A DNA stretch of 64,000 nucleotides from the NCBI RefSeq assembly GCF_902498785.1, contig NZ_LR701494.1:1193105-1257104 (forward strand), read 5' to 3'. The DNA comes from Sphingomonas sp. EC-HK361. Lineage in GTDB: Bacteria > Pseudomonadota > Alphaproteobacteria > Sphingomonadales > Sphingomonadaceae. Positions 33,946 to 45,000 of this stretch are shown here, one piece after another. The position numbers were made by a program, and so were the translations under genes. Each line of letters opens with the position of its first letter. Positions within the stretch are counted from its first letter, which is position 1. A model generated the notes under the pieces. That model searched no databases. It saw nothing but the letters and a program-made list of their open reading frames with translations, and was not told the origin of the DNA.

Positions 33946-34656
33946 TTATTCGGCGGTCTTATCGCCTTCGCCGGCTGCGTCGGCGTCGCCCTCGGCAGCG
34001 GCTTCATCGCCGCCCTCGGCTTCGGCAGCCGCTTCGGCGGCCTCAGCGGCCTGCGCCTCGGCGACTTCGGCCTCGAGCGCCTCGTCCTCGGCGGTCGGCA
34101 CGGTCGGCGGCACGATCGTCGCGATGGTGAAGTCGCGGTCATCGACCGACGGTTCGACGCCCTTGGGCAACGTGACGTCGGAGATGTGGATCGCGTCGCC
34201 GATCTCGCGGCCCTTCAGCGAAATCGTGATCTCGCTCGGGATTTCGCTCGCGTCGCAGACCAGCTCGACTTCGTGGCGCACGACGTTCAGCACGCCGTTG
34301 CCCTGCTTGATGCCGGGGGCCTCTTCCTCGTCGATGAAGTGGACGGGAACCTGCACCGTCACCGTCGTGTGCGCGGAGATGCGCAGGAAGTCGACGTGCA
34401 GCGGGCGATCGGTGACCGGGTGGAAGTGGACGTCCTTGGGCAGCGTGCGCTGGCCGGCGACCATCACGACCGTGTTCATGAAGTGGCCGGTCGACAGCGC
34501 GCGGACGAGCGCCTTTTCCTCGAGATGAATCGAGACTGGTTCCTTGTTCTGGCCATAGATGACGGCGGGGACGCGGCCTTCACGACGAAGCGCCCGGGAG
34601 GCTCCCTTGCCAGCCCGGTCGCGCGTCTCGGCTGCGAGCGTCAGTTGTTCGCTCAT
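33946..34656 (-). CDS. rplY: Large ribosomal subunit protein bL25 (Ctc form)
   Basis: A 236-residue long-form bL25/Ctc protein that binds 5S rRNA. The N-terminal domain begins [31 protein letters not shown]; the C-terminal Ctc domain includes [19 protein letters not shown] and [23 protein letters not shown]. The last 40 residues are a Glu/Ala tail. The start at 34656 has GGAG 7 bases upstream; the frame to 34761 is not conserved. Confidence 0.95.
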   Translation of the reverse strand: MSEQLTLAAETRDRAGKGASRALRREGRVPAVIYGQNKEPVSIHLEEKALVRALSTGHFMNTVVMVAGQRTLPKDVHFHPVTDRPLHVDFLRISAHTTVTVQVPVHFIDEEEAPGIKQGNGVLNVVRHEVELVCDASEIPSEITISLKGREIGDAIHISDVTLPKGVEPSVDDRDFTIATIVPPTVPTAEDEALEAEVAEAQAAEAAEAAAEAEGGDEAAAEGDADAAGEGDKTAE

Positions 34657-34802
34657 TGCAATGCTCCGAAATGCGAGTGTTTCTTGGCTTCTCCGCCACG
34701 CCTCCAGGGATGACCATGACGGGAAGCGGGCGCGCATAGCGGGAGTCAGGCGATTTGGCAACCGGCGCGGCTAGGACTTAGGCTGAAGCCCGATCCTTTC
34801 GA

Positions 34803-34884
34803 CGTCACCCCGGACCTGATCCGGGGTCCCGCCGGGCCGGATGGTAGAAAAGAAGCTGAACCCCGGATCAAGTCCGGGGTGACG
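34803..34884. repeat. Intergenic inverted repeat, family R2
   Basis: CGTCACCCCGGACCTGATCC(GGGGTC) pairs with ACCCCGGATCAAGTCCGGGG(TGACG) across about 30 bases. The arms differ at one position. It lies in the gap between kynA (ending 34904) and rplY and can act as a strong hairpin in either transcript. Confidence 0.8.
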
Positions 34885-34903
34885 AATCAATATGGGATCA
34901 GCG

Positions 34904-35695
34904 CTACAGCGAGGTGCGCACGTTCAGCAGTTCGGGGAAGAAGCGCTGCTCGACGACGCGCGCCAGATACGGGACACCCGCCGTCCCGCCGGTGCCCGTC
35001 TTGAAGCCGATGACTCGCTCCACGGTCTTCAGATGCCCGAAGCGCCAGAGCTGGAAGTGATATTCCAGATCGACGAGCTTTTCGGCAAGTTCGTACAGGT
35101 CCCAATAGCGCGCCGGATCGGCATAGACGGCTGCCCAGGCGCGCTCGACGCCGTCAGACGGCGCAGCGGTTTCGGCCCAGTCGCGCTCCAGCCGGTCGGC
35201 GGGCACCGCGATACCGTGGCGGTCGAGAAGCCGCAGCGCCTCGTCATACAGGCTCGGCCGTGCGAGTTCCCCCGACAGCGCGGCCTCGACCGGCGGGTCG
35301 CCGACGAAGACCGCGACCATCGCGGGGTTGCGGTTGCCCATCATGAACTCGAGCAGCCGATACTGGTCCGACTGGAAGCCCGAACTCGACCCCAGGCTGC
35401 CGCGCATCCGCCGGTAATCGGCGGGGGTCATCGTGGCGAGCACCTCCCACGACTGGATCAGCTGCGCCTGGATGCGGCTGACCCGCGCCATCATCTTCAG
35501 CGCCGGCGAAAGGTCGTCCGCCGCGATGAGCCGCCGTGCCTCCGACAGTTCGTGCAGGCACAGCTTCATCCACAATTCGCTCGACTGATGGATGGTGATG
35601 AACAGCAGCTCGTCATGCGCATCGGACAGCGGCGACTGGACGTCGAGCAGTTCGGACAGGCGCAGATAGCTGCGATAGGTGATCGGGTTCGTCAT
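34904..35695 (-). CDS. kynA: Tryptophan 2,3-dioxygenase
   Basis: A 263-residue haem enzyme starting the kynurenine route from tryptophan. The start at ATG 35695 overlaps the upstream stop (ATGA). Hallmarks are TYRSYLRLSELLDVQSPLS, HDELLFITIHQSSELWMKL with the active-site His, SLGSSSGFQSDQYRLLEFMMGN and the C-terminal HLKTVERVIGFKTGTGGTAGVPYL with the proximal haem His. It is the last gene in a three-gene run; kynureninase is not in the window. Confidence 0.96.
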   Translation of the reverse strand: MTNPITYRSYLRLSELLDVQSPLSDAHDELLFITIHQSSELWMKLCLHELSEARRLIAADDLSPALKMMARVSRIQAQLIQSWEVLATMTPADYRRMRGSLGSSSGFQSDQYRLLEFMMGNRNPAMVAVFVGDPPVEAALSGELARPSLYDEALRLLDRHGIAVPADRLERDWAETAAPSDGVERAWAAVYADPARYWDLYELAEKLVDLEYHFQLWRFGHLKTVERVIGFKTGTGGTAGVPYLARVVEQRFFPELLNVRTSL

Positions 35696-36153
35696 GCGGG
35701 GCGGAATGGCAGGATCGTCTCGTAGGTGGCAAGGGGCGGAGCGCCGATCACGGGCGATCCGGCGCGCAGCAGAAAGGCGTGGCGGACGATCTCCGCCTGC
35801 TGCTCCAGCCCGTAGCGCCTCAGCGGCCAGCCCGGCTTCACGCTGTAGTGATAGCGGCAAAAAGGATGGCGGCGCAGCGGCAGGTTGATCCCGACCTGGT
35901 GCTGCCAGACATGGCACATCTCGTGGATGAACAGGCCTTGATCGCCCAGCGCTGCCGCGGCGAAATCGTCACGGTAGAGGTCGCCGTGCGGGTGGAAATG
36001 GAGCGACCCGGTCGGCGCCATGACGACATGACGCGGCTGGAAGAACGCCCATTTCCGGTTGCACACCCGCACGCGCGCATAATCGATCGCCTCGCCGTAG
36101 ACCGACCGCGCGAGGTCGATCTCGCCGCGGGTCAGGGGGCGGTCTGCAGTCAG
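35692..36153 (-). CDS. Small 'vgr-related' protein with HExxH-like motif, CTG start
   Basis: About 153 residues if translation starts at CTG 36153, where AAGGA lies 8 bases upstream. The first ATG/GTG/TTG is a GTG at 36072, but 27 family-like codons (LTADRPLTRGEIDLARSVYGEAIDYARV) precede it. A zinc-peptidase-like HEMCHVWQHQ motif lies near residue 78. Such short proteins are often annotated 'vgr-related' in sphingomonads; the function is unknown. It overlaps kynA by 4 bases and follows the copper-chaperone gene. Confidence 0.7.
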   Translation of the reverse strand: MTADRPLTRGEIDLARSVYGEAIDYARVRVCNRKWAFFQPRHVVMAPTGSLHFHPHGDLYRDDFAAAALGDQGLFIHEMCHVWQHQVGINLPLRRHPFCRYHYSVKPGWPLRRYGLEQQAEIVRHAFLLRAGSPVIGAPPLATYETILPFRPA

Positions 36154-36157
36154 CGCC

Positions 36158-36610
36158 TCAATCCTTGGGCGCGGGGTCGCCGGCCGCGATCACCGGCGCG
36201 TTGGCGGTCATCCGGGTGCCGCCGGCAAAAGTGAAGGTCAGCATCGTCTTGCCGCCGGGCTTGTAGCCGGGATCGATGCCGAACAGCATCGCGTGGCGGC
36301 CGCCGGGTTCGAAACGGATCGTCGTCTTCGCGGGGATGGTCACGCGCGGGATCGCGGCCATCGTCATCACGCCGCTTTCCGATTTCGATTCGTGCATCTC
36401 GCTACGAAGCGCGATGTCGGCGGACACCGCGACCAGCGTCTGCGGCGCAGGGCCGGCGTGGAGATCGAAATAGGCGGCGGCCGGGCGGCCGGGAACGGCG
36501 GGCAGCCGCACCCAGACATGGTCGATGCGCATCGGCTCCGGCTCGCCGCAGGCAGCGAGCGGCAGCGCAAGCAGTTGGGCGGAAATCAGTGCGCGAAAAC
36601 CGTGTCGCAA
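36158..36610 (-). CDS. PCuAC-family periplasmic copper chaperone, lipoprotein
   Basis: About 150 residues from TTG 36610, which has GGGAG 7 bases upstream; longer frames add unrelated sequence. A lipobox (LLALPLAAC) follows a short basic N-terminus. The copper site of the family, His/Met residues spaced over about 35 residues, is seen in SEMHESKSESGVMTM and GGRHAMLFGI. Such proteins deliver copper to cytochrome oxidase. It heads a run with the vgr-like gene and kynA. Confidence 0.82.
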   Translation of the reverse strand: MRHGFRALISAQLLALPLAACGEPEPMRIDHVWVRLPAVPGRPAAAYFDLHAGPAPQTLVAVSADIALRSEMHESKSESGVMTMAAIPRVTIPAKTTIRFEPGGRHAMLFGIDPGYKPGGKTMLTFTFAGGTRMTANAPVIAAGDPAPKD

Positions 36611-36663
36611 GCCATGTCTCCCGGGGCGGCACAACAGGCCCGTTCCTCTAGGACGCGCATAAT

Positions 36664-36691
36664 CTTGCGGCAAGCGACAGCCCACCTATAT
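36664..36691 (+). promoter_or_regulatory. Putative RpoH (heat-shock) promoter of dnaK
   Basis: CTTG at 36664-36667 and CCTATAT at 36685-36691 are separated by 17 bases, matching the alphaproteobacterial heat-shock consensus CTTG-N17-CYTATnT except for the less conserved downstream G. It lies about 100 bases before the dnaK ATG, in the divergent gap with the copper-chaperone gene. Confidence 0.55.
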
Positions 36692-36792
36692 CGCCTGCAG
36701 CATGACGGTTCGCGCCGCCGGTTTTCGGGCCGGTTCAGGGGCGTTGCCGCACTATTGATATTGCGTTGTATTGCAGGGGCTAAGGCACACAT

Positions 36793-38703
<1,911 letters not shown>

Positions 38704-38767
38704 GGACTATGGTCTCCCCGTCGTATCGGCACGCGCTGGTGAGGCGGGGGGAGCGTAGGGGGCGAGT

Positions 38768-39886
38768 ATGACCACCACCGTCGATTATTACGAGCTGCTC
38801 GAATGCGAGCGCACCGCGGACGCGGGCACGATCAAGTCGTCCTATCGCAAGCTCGCGATGAAGTATCACCCCGACAAGAATGGCGGGTGCAAGGATCACG
38901 AGGCGCGCTTCAAGGCGGTGAGCGAGGCCTATGAGGTCCTGAAGGACCCGCAGAAGCGCGCGGCGTATGATCGCTTCGGCCATGCCGCCTTCCAGAATGG
39001 CGGGGGGGGCGGCGCGCAGGATTTCGGCGGGTTCTCCGACATTTTCGAAAGCGTCTTCGGCGAGTTCATGGGCGGCCAGCGCGGCGGCGGGCGCCAGGCG
39101 GCGCGCCGCGGCGCGGACCTGCGCTACGACATGGAGGTCACGCTCGAGGAAGCCTATCACGGCAAGGCGACCGAGATCACCGTCGATGTTTCCGCGCAGT
39201 GCGACACCTGCGACGGCACCGGCGCGAAGCCCGGCACGTCGGCGCACCGCTGCAACACCTGTGGTGGCCACGGCAAGGTCCGCGCGCAGCAGGGCTTCTT
39301 CGTGGTCGAGCGCGCCTGCCCGGTCTGCCAGGGCGCGGGCGAGGTCATCGACGATCCCTGCCGCGACTGCCGCGGCGACGGCCGGGTCGAGCGCACGAAG
39401 ACGCTGTCGGTCAACATTCCCGCCGGGGTCGACGAGGGCACCCGCATCCGCCTGACCGGCGAGGGCGAGGCGGGCCCGCGCGGTGCGCCGCCGGGCGATC
39501 TCTACATCTTCCTCCACGTGAAGCGCCACGCGATCTTCGAACGCGAGGGCACGACTCTGTTCGCGCGCGCGCCGGTCAGCTTCACCACCGCGGCGCTTGG
39601 CGGGGTGCTGTCGATCCCGGGCCTGGACGGCAAGACGCACGACATCAGGATTCCGGTCGGCATCCAGTCGGGCAAGCAGATCCGCCAGCGCGGCGCCGGC
39701 ATGCCCGTGCTGCAGGGCCGCGGCGCGGGCGACCTGGTCATTCAGATCGAAGTCGAGACGCCGACGAAGCTTTCCACCCGCCAGCGCGAATTGCTCGAGA
39801 TGTTCCGCGAAACCGAAACCGGCGACGAATGCCCGGCTGCCCATGGCTTCTTCGCGAAGCTGAAAGGCGTGTTCGCGGCGGAGTGA
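38768..39886 (+). CDS. dnaJ: Co-chaperone DnaJ (Hsp40)
   Basis: A 372-residue type I J protein. The J domain includes the HPD motif (YHPDKN). A Gly/Phe-rich linker spans about residues 75-110. Four zinc-finger repeats are visible: [24 protein letters not shown] and CRDCRGDG. The C-terminal substrate domain is complete. It follows dnaK in the usual order and likely shares its heat-shock promoter. Confidence 0.97.
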   Translation: MTTTVDYYELLECERTADAGTIKSSYRKLAMKYHPDKNGGCKDHEARFKAVSEAYEVLKDPQKRAAYDRFGHAAFQNGGGGGAQDFGGFSDIFESVFGEFMGGQRGGGRQAARRGADLRYDMEVTLEEAYHGKATEITVDVSAQCDTCDGTGAKPGTSAHRCNTCGGHGKVRAQQGFFVVERACPVCQGAGEVIDDPCRDCRGDGRVERTKTLSVNIPAGVDEGTRIRLTGEGEAGPRGAPPGDLYIFLHVKRHAIFEREGTTLFARAPVSFTTAALGGVLSIPGLDGKTHDIRIPVGIQSGKQIRQRGAGMPVLQGRGAGDLVIQIEVETPTKLSTRQRELLEMFRETETGDECPAAHGFFAKLKGVFAAE

Positions 39887-40043
39887 ACCGCGCGGCACCA
39901 TCCGTCTAACGGAATGGTAAACCCGCACGTTCGGGCTGCCTCACAATGTTGCAGGGCGTAGCGTCACCCGCCCGCCCCTTGGCAAGCGGAGAACGCGCGC
40001 GTATCGCGCGGGGCTTCCATTCACCAACGTCGAACGGGTTTTC

Positions 40044-41144
40044 ATGGGGTTTCGCTGTGGCATCGTCGGTCTGCCCAATGTCGGCAAGTCGACGCTCTTC
40101 AATGCGCTGACGGAGACGGCGGCGGCGCAGGCGGCCAATTATCCCTTCTGCACGATCGAGCCGAATGTCGGCAACGTCGCGGTCCCCGACCCGCGGCTGG
40201 AGAAACTCGCGGCGATCGCGAGCTCCGCCAAGATCATCGAGACGCAGCTCGCCTTCGTCGACATCGCCGGGCTGGTGCGCGGCGCGTCCAAGGGTGAGGG
40301 GCTCGGCAACCAGTTCCTCGGCAACATCCGCGAGGTCGATGCGATCGTGCACGTCCTGCGCTGCTTCGAGGACGGCGACGTGACCCATGTCGAGGGCAAG
40401 GTCGATCCGATCGCGGATGCCGAGACGGTCGAGACCGAGCTGATGCTCGCCGATCTCGAAAGCCTCGAAAAGCGCGTTCCCAACCTCATCAAGAAGGGGC
40501 AGCAGGGCGACAAAGAGGCGAAGATCGGCGCTTCGGTGCTCGGCCAGGCGCTAGAGCTGCTGCGCGCGGGCAAGCCCGCGCGGCTGACCGAGCCGAAGGA
40601 TGTGGAGGAAGCGCGCGTCTTCGCGGCGGCGCAGCTGCTGACGTCGAAGCCCGTCCTCTACGTCTGCAATGTCGATGAAGGCGATGCGGCGAACGGCAAT
40701 GCACTGTCGGCGCGCGTGTTTGAAAAGGCCAAGGCCGAAGGCGCCGAGGCCGTGATCGTCTCCGCCGCGATCGAGGCCGAGATCGCGACGATGGACCCCG
40801 CCGACCGCGGCGAGTTCCTGGCCGAGCTGGGGCTGGAGGAAACCGGTCTCGCCCGCGTGATCCGCGCCGGCTACACGCTGCTCCACCTCCTGACCTTCTT
40901 CACCGTAGGCCCCAAGGAAGCGCGCGCCTGGACCGTCCACAAGGGCGCCAAAGCCCCGCAGGCCGCGGGCGAGATTCACACCGATTTCGAACGCGGCTTC
41001 ATCCGCGCCGAGACGATCGCCTATGACGACTATGTCGCGCTGGGCGGCGAGACCGGCGCGCGCGATGCCGGAAAGCTGCGGCAGGAGGGCAAGGAGTATG
41101 TCGTCCATGACGGCGACGTGATGCTCTTCCGCTTCAACGTCTGA
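40044..41144 (+). CDS. ychF: Ribosome-binding ATPase YchF
   Basis: A 366-residue Obg-family P-loop protein that prefers ATP. It has the G1 motif GLPNVGKS, the switch block NYPFCTIEPNVG, G3 DIAGLVRGASKGEGLGNQFL and a C-terminal TGS-like domain (about residues 280-366) with the family's HTDFERGFIRAE. Sequence and length are canonical. Confidence 0.96.
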   Translation: MGFRCGIVGLPNVGKSTLFNALTETAAAQAANYPFCTIEPNVGNVAVPDPRLEKLAAIASSAKIIETQLAFVDIAGLVRGASKGEGLGNQFLGNIREVDAIVHVLRCFEDGDVTHVEGKVDPIADAETVETELMLADLESLEKRVPNLIKKGQQGDKEAKIGASVLGQALELLRAGKPARLTEPKDVEEARVFAAAQLLTSKPVLYVCNVDEGDAANGNALSARVFEKAKAEGAEAVIVSAAIEAEIATMDPADRGEFLAELGLEETGLARVIRAGYTLLHLLTFFTVGPKEARAWTVHKGAKAPQAAGEIHTDFERGFIRAETIAYDDYVALGGETGARDAGKLRQEGKEYVVHDGDVMLFRFNV

Positions 41145-41202
41145 TGGGAGCAGCATGCGGGCCGGCATTGCGGACGGCGCGCGCGGGCCCTAATTGCGGT
41201 CC

Positions 41203-41511
41203 ATGCTCGCCCGCCTGATCCTCGTCCTGCTGCTCGCGGCCTTCGCGGTGCCGGCTGCGGCGGCGAGCGGATGCCATGAGGCGACCGTGAGCGCGCCGAT
41301 GGCGCATCATGGCAGTTCGGGCGACCACCGGTCACCCGATTTGGCGATCGCCACCCATCTGTGCATCGGCTGCATCCCGCCGGGCGACTGGACCGCGGCG
41401 CGCATCGCCCAGACGCTCGCCCCGCTCGCCGTGCCGCTTGCCATCATGCAGCAGAGCTTTTCGCCCGGCATAGCACGCGCGCCTGCTCTCCCTCCTCCAC
41501 GATCGGTGTGA
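41203..41511 (+). CDS. Small exported Cys/His protein, possible metal partner
   Basis: A 102-residue protein from ATG 41203 with a signal peptide (MLARLILVLLLAAFAVPAAAAS). The short mature part has GCHEATVSAPMAHHGSSGDH and HLCIGCIPPGDW, giving His clusters and a CxxC pair suited to metal binding. It lies 63 bases before a Met/His-rich outer-membrane protein, so a copper-related role is plausible. No family assignment is certain. Confidence 0.6.
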   Translation: MLARLILVLLLAAFAVPAAAASGCHEATVSAPMAHHGSSGDHRSPDLAIATHLCIGCIPPGDWTAARIAQTLAPLAVPLAIMQQSFSPGIARAPALPPPRSV

Positions 41512-41574
41512 TCCGATGCGCGAAGCGGCCCTGCTGCTCGCGCCGTGATCCCTTCGATTTCGAGGAACGAGGAC

Positions 41575-43113
41575 ATGACCCGAACGATCCTGCTCGCGGC
41601 GACCGCCGCGGCGGTGCTGTTGCCCGTGACGGCAGCGGCGCAGATGCACCCCGGCATGGCGATGCCCGCCGACCCGCCTGCCAAAACAAAGACAAAGACC
41701 AAGTCCGCGATGCCCGCCCCGGCCGATAATGCGCAATCGGCACCGATGCGGCACGACATGACGATGCCGGACTCGGCCCCGCCGGCTCAGACCGGTCCCA
41801 CATCGCAGACGTCCACGCCCTCCACGTCGATGGCGATGGACCACGGCGAGATGGGCCATATGGCTATGGGGCACGGGACCGGCATGACGACGCCACCGGC
41901 TTATGGCGATGCCGTCGCGAGCGCGCTGGCCAGGGCGCCGCAAGGCGCCGCGATGGCGGGCATGACGATGGGAACCGCGGACGGCTGGTATCAGCAAGGA
42001 TCCGGCACCTCGCGCCTGCCCGCTGCTGAAGGGCCGATGCGCGGGGCAATGATCCATGCGGGCGACTGGATGCTGATGGCGCACGGCTATGCCTGGGGGG
42101 TGCTGACCGATCAGGGCGGGCCGCGCGGCGACAACATGGCCTTTATCGAATCGATGGCGATGCTGATGGCGGACCACGATCTCGGCGACCGCGCGCACAT
42201 CCAGTTGCGCGCGATGGGTAGCCTGGAGCCGGCAATGGGCGCGCGCGGTTACCCCAATCTGTTCGCCACCGGGGAAGTCGCGAACGGCCAGCCGCTCGTC
42301 GATCGCCAGCATCCGCACGATCTGTTCATGGAGCTCTCGGCGCGGATCGACTACCGCGTCGGTGCGGGCAACGCGTTCCTCTATGCAGCGCCCGTCGGTG
42401 AGCCGGCGCTTGGGCCGAGCGCGTTCATGCATCGCGGCTCGGCGCGCTACATGCCGCTGTCGCCGATCACGCACCACTGGTTCGATTCAACGCATATCAC
42501 CTACGGCGTCGTGACCGCTGGCTACGCGGCCGATCGTTTCCAGATCGAGGGATCGGCGTTCAAGGGCCGCGAACCTGATGAGCGGCGCTGGAACATCGAC
42601 CCGATCAGGCTCGATTCGTGGAGCGTACGCGGGACGTGGGCCCCCTCCCCGTTCGTCGCGGTACAGGTCAGCCACGGCCGGCTCACATCGCCCGAGGAGA
42701 GCCATCCCGGCGAGGACGAGGCGCGCACGACCGCGAGCGTGCAATATGCGCGCGGCGGGCTGTCGACGACGTTCGCCTATGCGATCAAGAACCGCATCCC
42801 CGGCCCGGCGCTCAGCGCGTTTCTGGCCGAGGCGACGTGGGAGCTGACCCCGCGCCACGCGGTCTTCGGTCGCGTCGAGAATGTCGCCAATGACGAGCTG
42901 TTTCCTGAGGAAACCGACCCGCTCCACGACCGCAGGTTTCGCGTGACAAAGGCGGAGGCCGGTTATGCGTATCGCCTGCCGATCGCGGGGCCGTTCGGGG
43001 TTGCGGTCGGCGGCACGGTCGCTGCCTATGCCAAGCCCGATGCGCTCGACGCCGCCTATGGCAAGGCGCCGGTCAGCTGGACGCTGTTCACGAAGTTCGC
43101 GCTCGGATTGTGA
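41575..43113 (+). CDS. Met/His-rich outer-membrane beta-barrel protein
   Basis: A 512-residue protein from ATG 41575 (GAGG 5 bases upstream). A signal peptide (MTRTILLAATAAAVLLPVTAAAQ) is followed by a Met/His-rich region (MHPGMAMP, DHGEMGHMAMGHGTGM, MAGMTMG; residues about 24-135), as in copper-handling proteins. The rest shows alternating patterns ending in FTKFALGL with a terminal hydrophobic residue, typical of a beta-barrel. The copper role is inferred from the Met/His repeats. Confidence 0.65.
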   Translation: MTRTILLAATAAAVLLPVTAAAQMHPGMAMPADPPAKTKTKTKSAMPAPADNAQSAPMRHDMTMPDSAPPAQTGPTSQTSTPSTSMAMDHGEMGHMAMGHGTGMTTPPAYGDAVASALARAPQGAAMAGMTMGTADGWYQQGSGTSRLPAAEGPMRGAMIHAGDWMLMAHGYAWGVLTDQGGPRGDNMAFIESMAMLMADHDLGDRAHIQLRAMGSLEPAMGARGYPNLFATGEVANGQPLVDRQHPHDLFMELSARIDYRVGAGNAFLYAAPVGEPALGPSAFMHRGSARYMPLSPITHHWFDSTHITYGVVTAGYAADRFQIEGSAFKGREPDERRWNIDPIRLDSWSVRGTWAPSPFVAVQVSHGRLTSPEESHPGEDEARTTASVQYARGGLSTTFAYAIKNRIPGPALSAFLAEATWELTPRHAVFGRVENVANDELFPEETDPLHDRRFRVTKAEAGYAYRLPIAGPFGVAVGGTVAAYAKPDALDAAYGKAPVSWTLFTKFALGL

Positions 43114-43128
43114 TCTTCCCCATGCCGC

Positions 43129-43226
43129 TCATCCTGAGTAGGGGCTGGGCGAAGCCGAAGACCCGGATCGGGGGGATAGTACCTCGATCCGCGCCTTCGA
43201 CGATGCCCGGTCGCTACTCAGGATGA
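43129..43226. repeat. Intergenic inverted repeat, family R3
   Basis: Perfect 13-bp arms TCATCCTGAGTAG and CTACTCAGGATGA enclose about 72 bases with further complementary patches. The right arm contains the AGGA that serves the downstream TTG start at 43233, so the repeat provides that gene's ribosome site. Confidence 0.8.
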
Positions 43227-43232
43227 ACGGAT

Positions 43233-44495
43233 TTGAGAAACTCGATCCTCGCCGCGCTGTTCCTCACGCTCGCCGGATGCGTCGCGACCCCGCCGCCCCG
43301 GACGGTTGCGAGCGCCGCAGTGGAAACCCGCGCGCCGGTCACCATCCTCGTCTCGATCGACGGGTTCCGCCCCGATTATCTCGACCGCGGGGTGACGCCG
43401 AACCTGTCAGCGCTGGCGGCGGGCGGGGTGTCGGCGGCGATGCGGCCCTCCTTCCCGTCCAAGACCTTCCCCAATCACTGGGCGATCGTCACCGGCCTGC
43501 GCCCCGACAGGAACGGCATCGTCGGCAACACGATGGAGGACGTGCGGCGCCCGGGCGAGACCTTCACGATGGCGACCGACGACCCCTTCTGGTGGGGTGA
43601 GGCCGAGCCGATCTGGGTCGCGGCGGAAAAGGCGGGGATCCGCAGCGCGACGATGTTCTGGCCGGGCGCGAACGTCGCGTGGGGCGGCACCCTGAAACCG
43701 CACAGCTACGGCGCGGTCGATGGCGGCACGCGGCCGGAGGACTGGCAGCAGTTCAACCAGGCAGTGACCGGCGAGCAGCGGGTCAACGCCGTGCTCGACT
43801 GGCTGAGGCGTCCCGAGGCGATCCGGCCGAAATTCCTGACGCTCTATTTCGACACGGTGGACAGCGCCGGCCACGGCTTCGGCCCCGCCGCGCCCGAGAC
43901 GACAAAGGCGGTCGGCGAAGTCGATGCGCTGATCGGCATGCTGCGACGCGGGCTTGCCGACCTGGGCCAGCCCGCGAACCTCGTCATCGTCGCCGATCAC
44001 GGCATGGCGCCGACGTCGAGCGAGCGGACGATCGCGCTCGACCGGATCGTGAAGCCGACCGATGCGCGAGTCATCGAGAGCGGGCCGTACGCCAGCTTCG
44101 TGCCGCTGCCGGGCCGCGAGACGGCGCTCGACACGGCGCTGCTTCGCCCGTGGCCGCACATGCAGTGCTGGCGGAAATCGCAGATCCCGGCGCGCTTCCA
44201 TTATGGCCGCAACGACCGCGTGCCGCCGATCCTGTGCCTCGCGGCGGACGGCTGGTCGATCGTCAAGACCGCGCCCGACAAACCTTTTGTCGGGGGCAAT
44301 CACGGCTATGACAACGATCAGCCCGACATGCGCGCCCTGTTCATCGCGAACGGACCCGCCTTTGCGAAGGGGCGCAAGCTGGCGACGTTCGACAATGTCG
44401 ATGTGGCGCCGCTGCTGCGCGACGTGCTGGGCCTGCCGGCAGCGCAGGGCATCGACGGCACCGATGCGCCGTTTCGGGAGGTGATCAAGCCATGA
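43233..44495 (+). CDS. Nucleotide pyrophosphatase/phosphodiesterase-like lipoprotein
   Basis: A 420-residue alkaline-phosphatase-superfamily protein with a TTG start. The lipobox is LTLAGC. The metal and nucleophile block SIDGFRPDYLDRGVTPNLSALAAGG and RPSFPSKTFPNHWAIVTG, with Thr in SKTFPNH as the likely nucleophile, is followed by YFDTVDSAGHGFGP, VADHGM and GNHGYDN, giving the full set of Asp/His metal ligands. Substrates are probably nucleotide or phosphodiester compounds in the periplasm. It overlaps the next gene by 4 bases. Confidence 0.88.
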   Translation: MRNSILAALFLTLAGCVATPPPRTVASAAVETRAPVTILVSIDGFRPDYLDRGVTPNLSALAAGGVSAAMRPSFPSKTFPNHWAIVTGLRPDRNGIVGNTMEDVRRPGETFTMATDDPFWWGEAEPIWVAAEKAGIRSATMFWPGANVAWGGTLKPHSYGAVDGGTRPEDWQQFNQAVTGEQRVNAVLDWLRRPEAIRPKFLTLYFDTVDSAGHGFGPAAPETTKAVGEVDALIGMLRRGLADLGQPANLVIVADHGMAPTSSERTIALDRIVKPTDARVIESGPYASFVPLPGRETALDTALLRPWPHMQCWRKSQIPARFHYGRNDRVPPILCLAADGWSIVKTAPDKPFVGGNHGYDNDQPDMRALFIANGPAFAKGRKLATFDNVDVAPLLRDVLGLPAAQGIDGTDAPFREVIKP

Positions 44496-44962
44496 GCGAC
44501 GGGGACATGCAGTATTTCGAAGACATCGCGGTCGGCGCGACCCAGGCGTTCGGAAATTATCTAGTGACACGCGACGAGGTGATGGACTTCGCGCGCAGAT
44601 ATGATCCACAGCCTTTTCATCTGTCCGATGAAGCCGCCGCCGCGACGCATTTCGGGCGGCTTTCAGCCAGCGGCTGGCACACCTGCGCGATGACCATGGC
44701 GATGCTCGTCGAAAATCTGAAAAGCCATCGGCAGGCGGGGCTCGGTTCGCCGGGGATCGACGAACTGCGCTGGCTGAAGCCCGTCTACCCGGGCGACACG
44801 CTGCGCTGCGAGAGCGAGGTGCTCGAGAAGCGCCGCTCCGCAAGCCGGCCGGAAATGGGCATCTTCAAGAGCCGTCTCACCGTCTTCAATCAGGATGACG
44901 TGGCGGTGATGACGATGATATCTAACGGGTTGATCGCGACGCGCGATTCCGCCGCAGACTAG
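44492..44962 (+). CDS. MaoC-like hot-dog dehydratase family protein
   Basis: A 156-residue protein starting inside the previous stop (ATGA). YFEDIAVGATQAFGNYLVTRDEVMDFARRYDPQPFHLSDEAA contains the MaoC catalytic Asp...His pattern (DPQPFH), followed by GWHTCAMTMAML and ELRWLKPVYPGDTLRCESEVL. Members hydrate or dehydrate acyl-CoA thioesters. The pairing with a pyrophosphatase-like gene has no obvious pathway meaning. Confidence 0.87.
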   Translation: MSDGDMQYFEDIAVGATQAFGNYLVTRDEVMDFARRYDPQPFHLSDEAAAATHFGRLSASGWHTCAMTMAMLVENLKSHRQAGLGSPGIDELRWLKPVYPGDTLRCESEVLEKRRSASRPEMGIFKSRLTVFNQDDVAVMTMISNGLIATRDSAAD

Positions 44963-45000
44963 GCGCTCGCCCGGCAAGAAACCGGGCGAGCGTCCTACCA

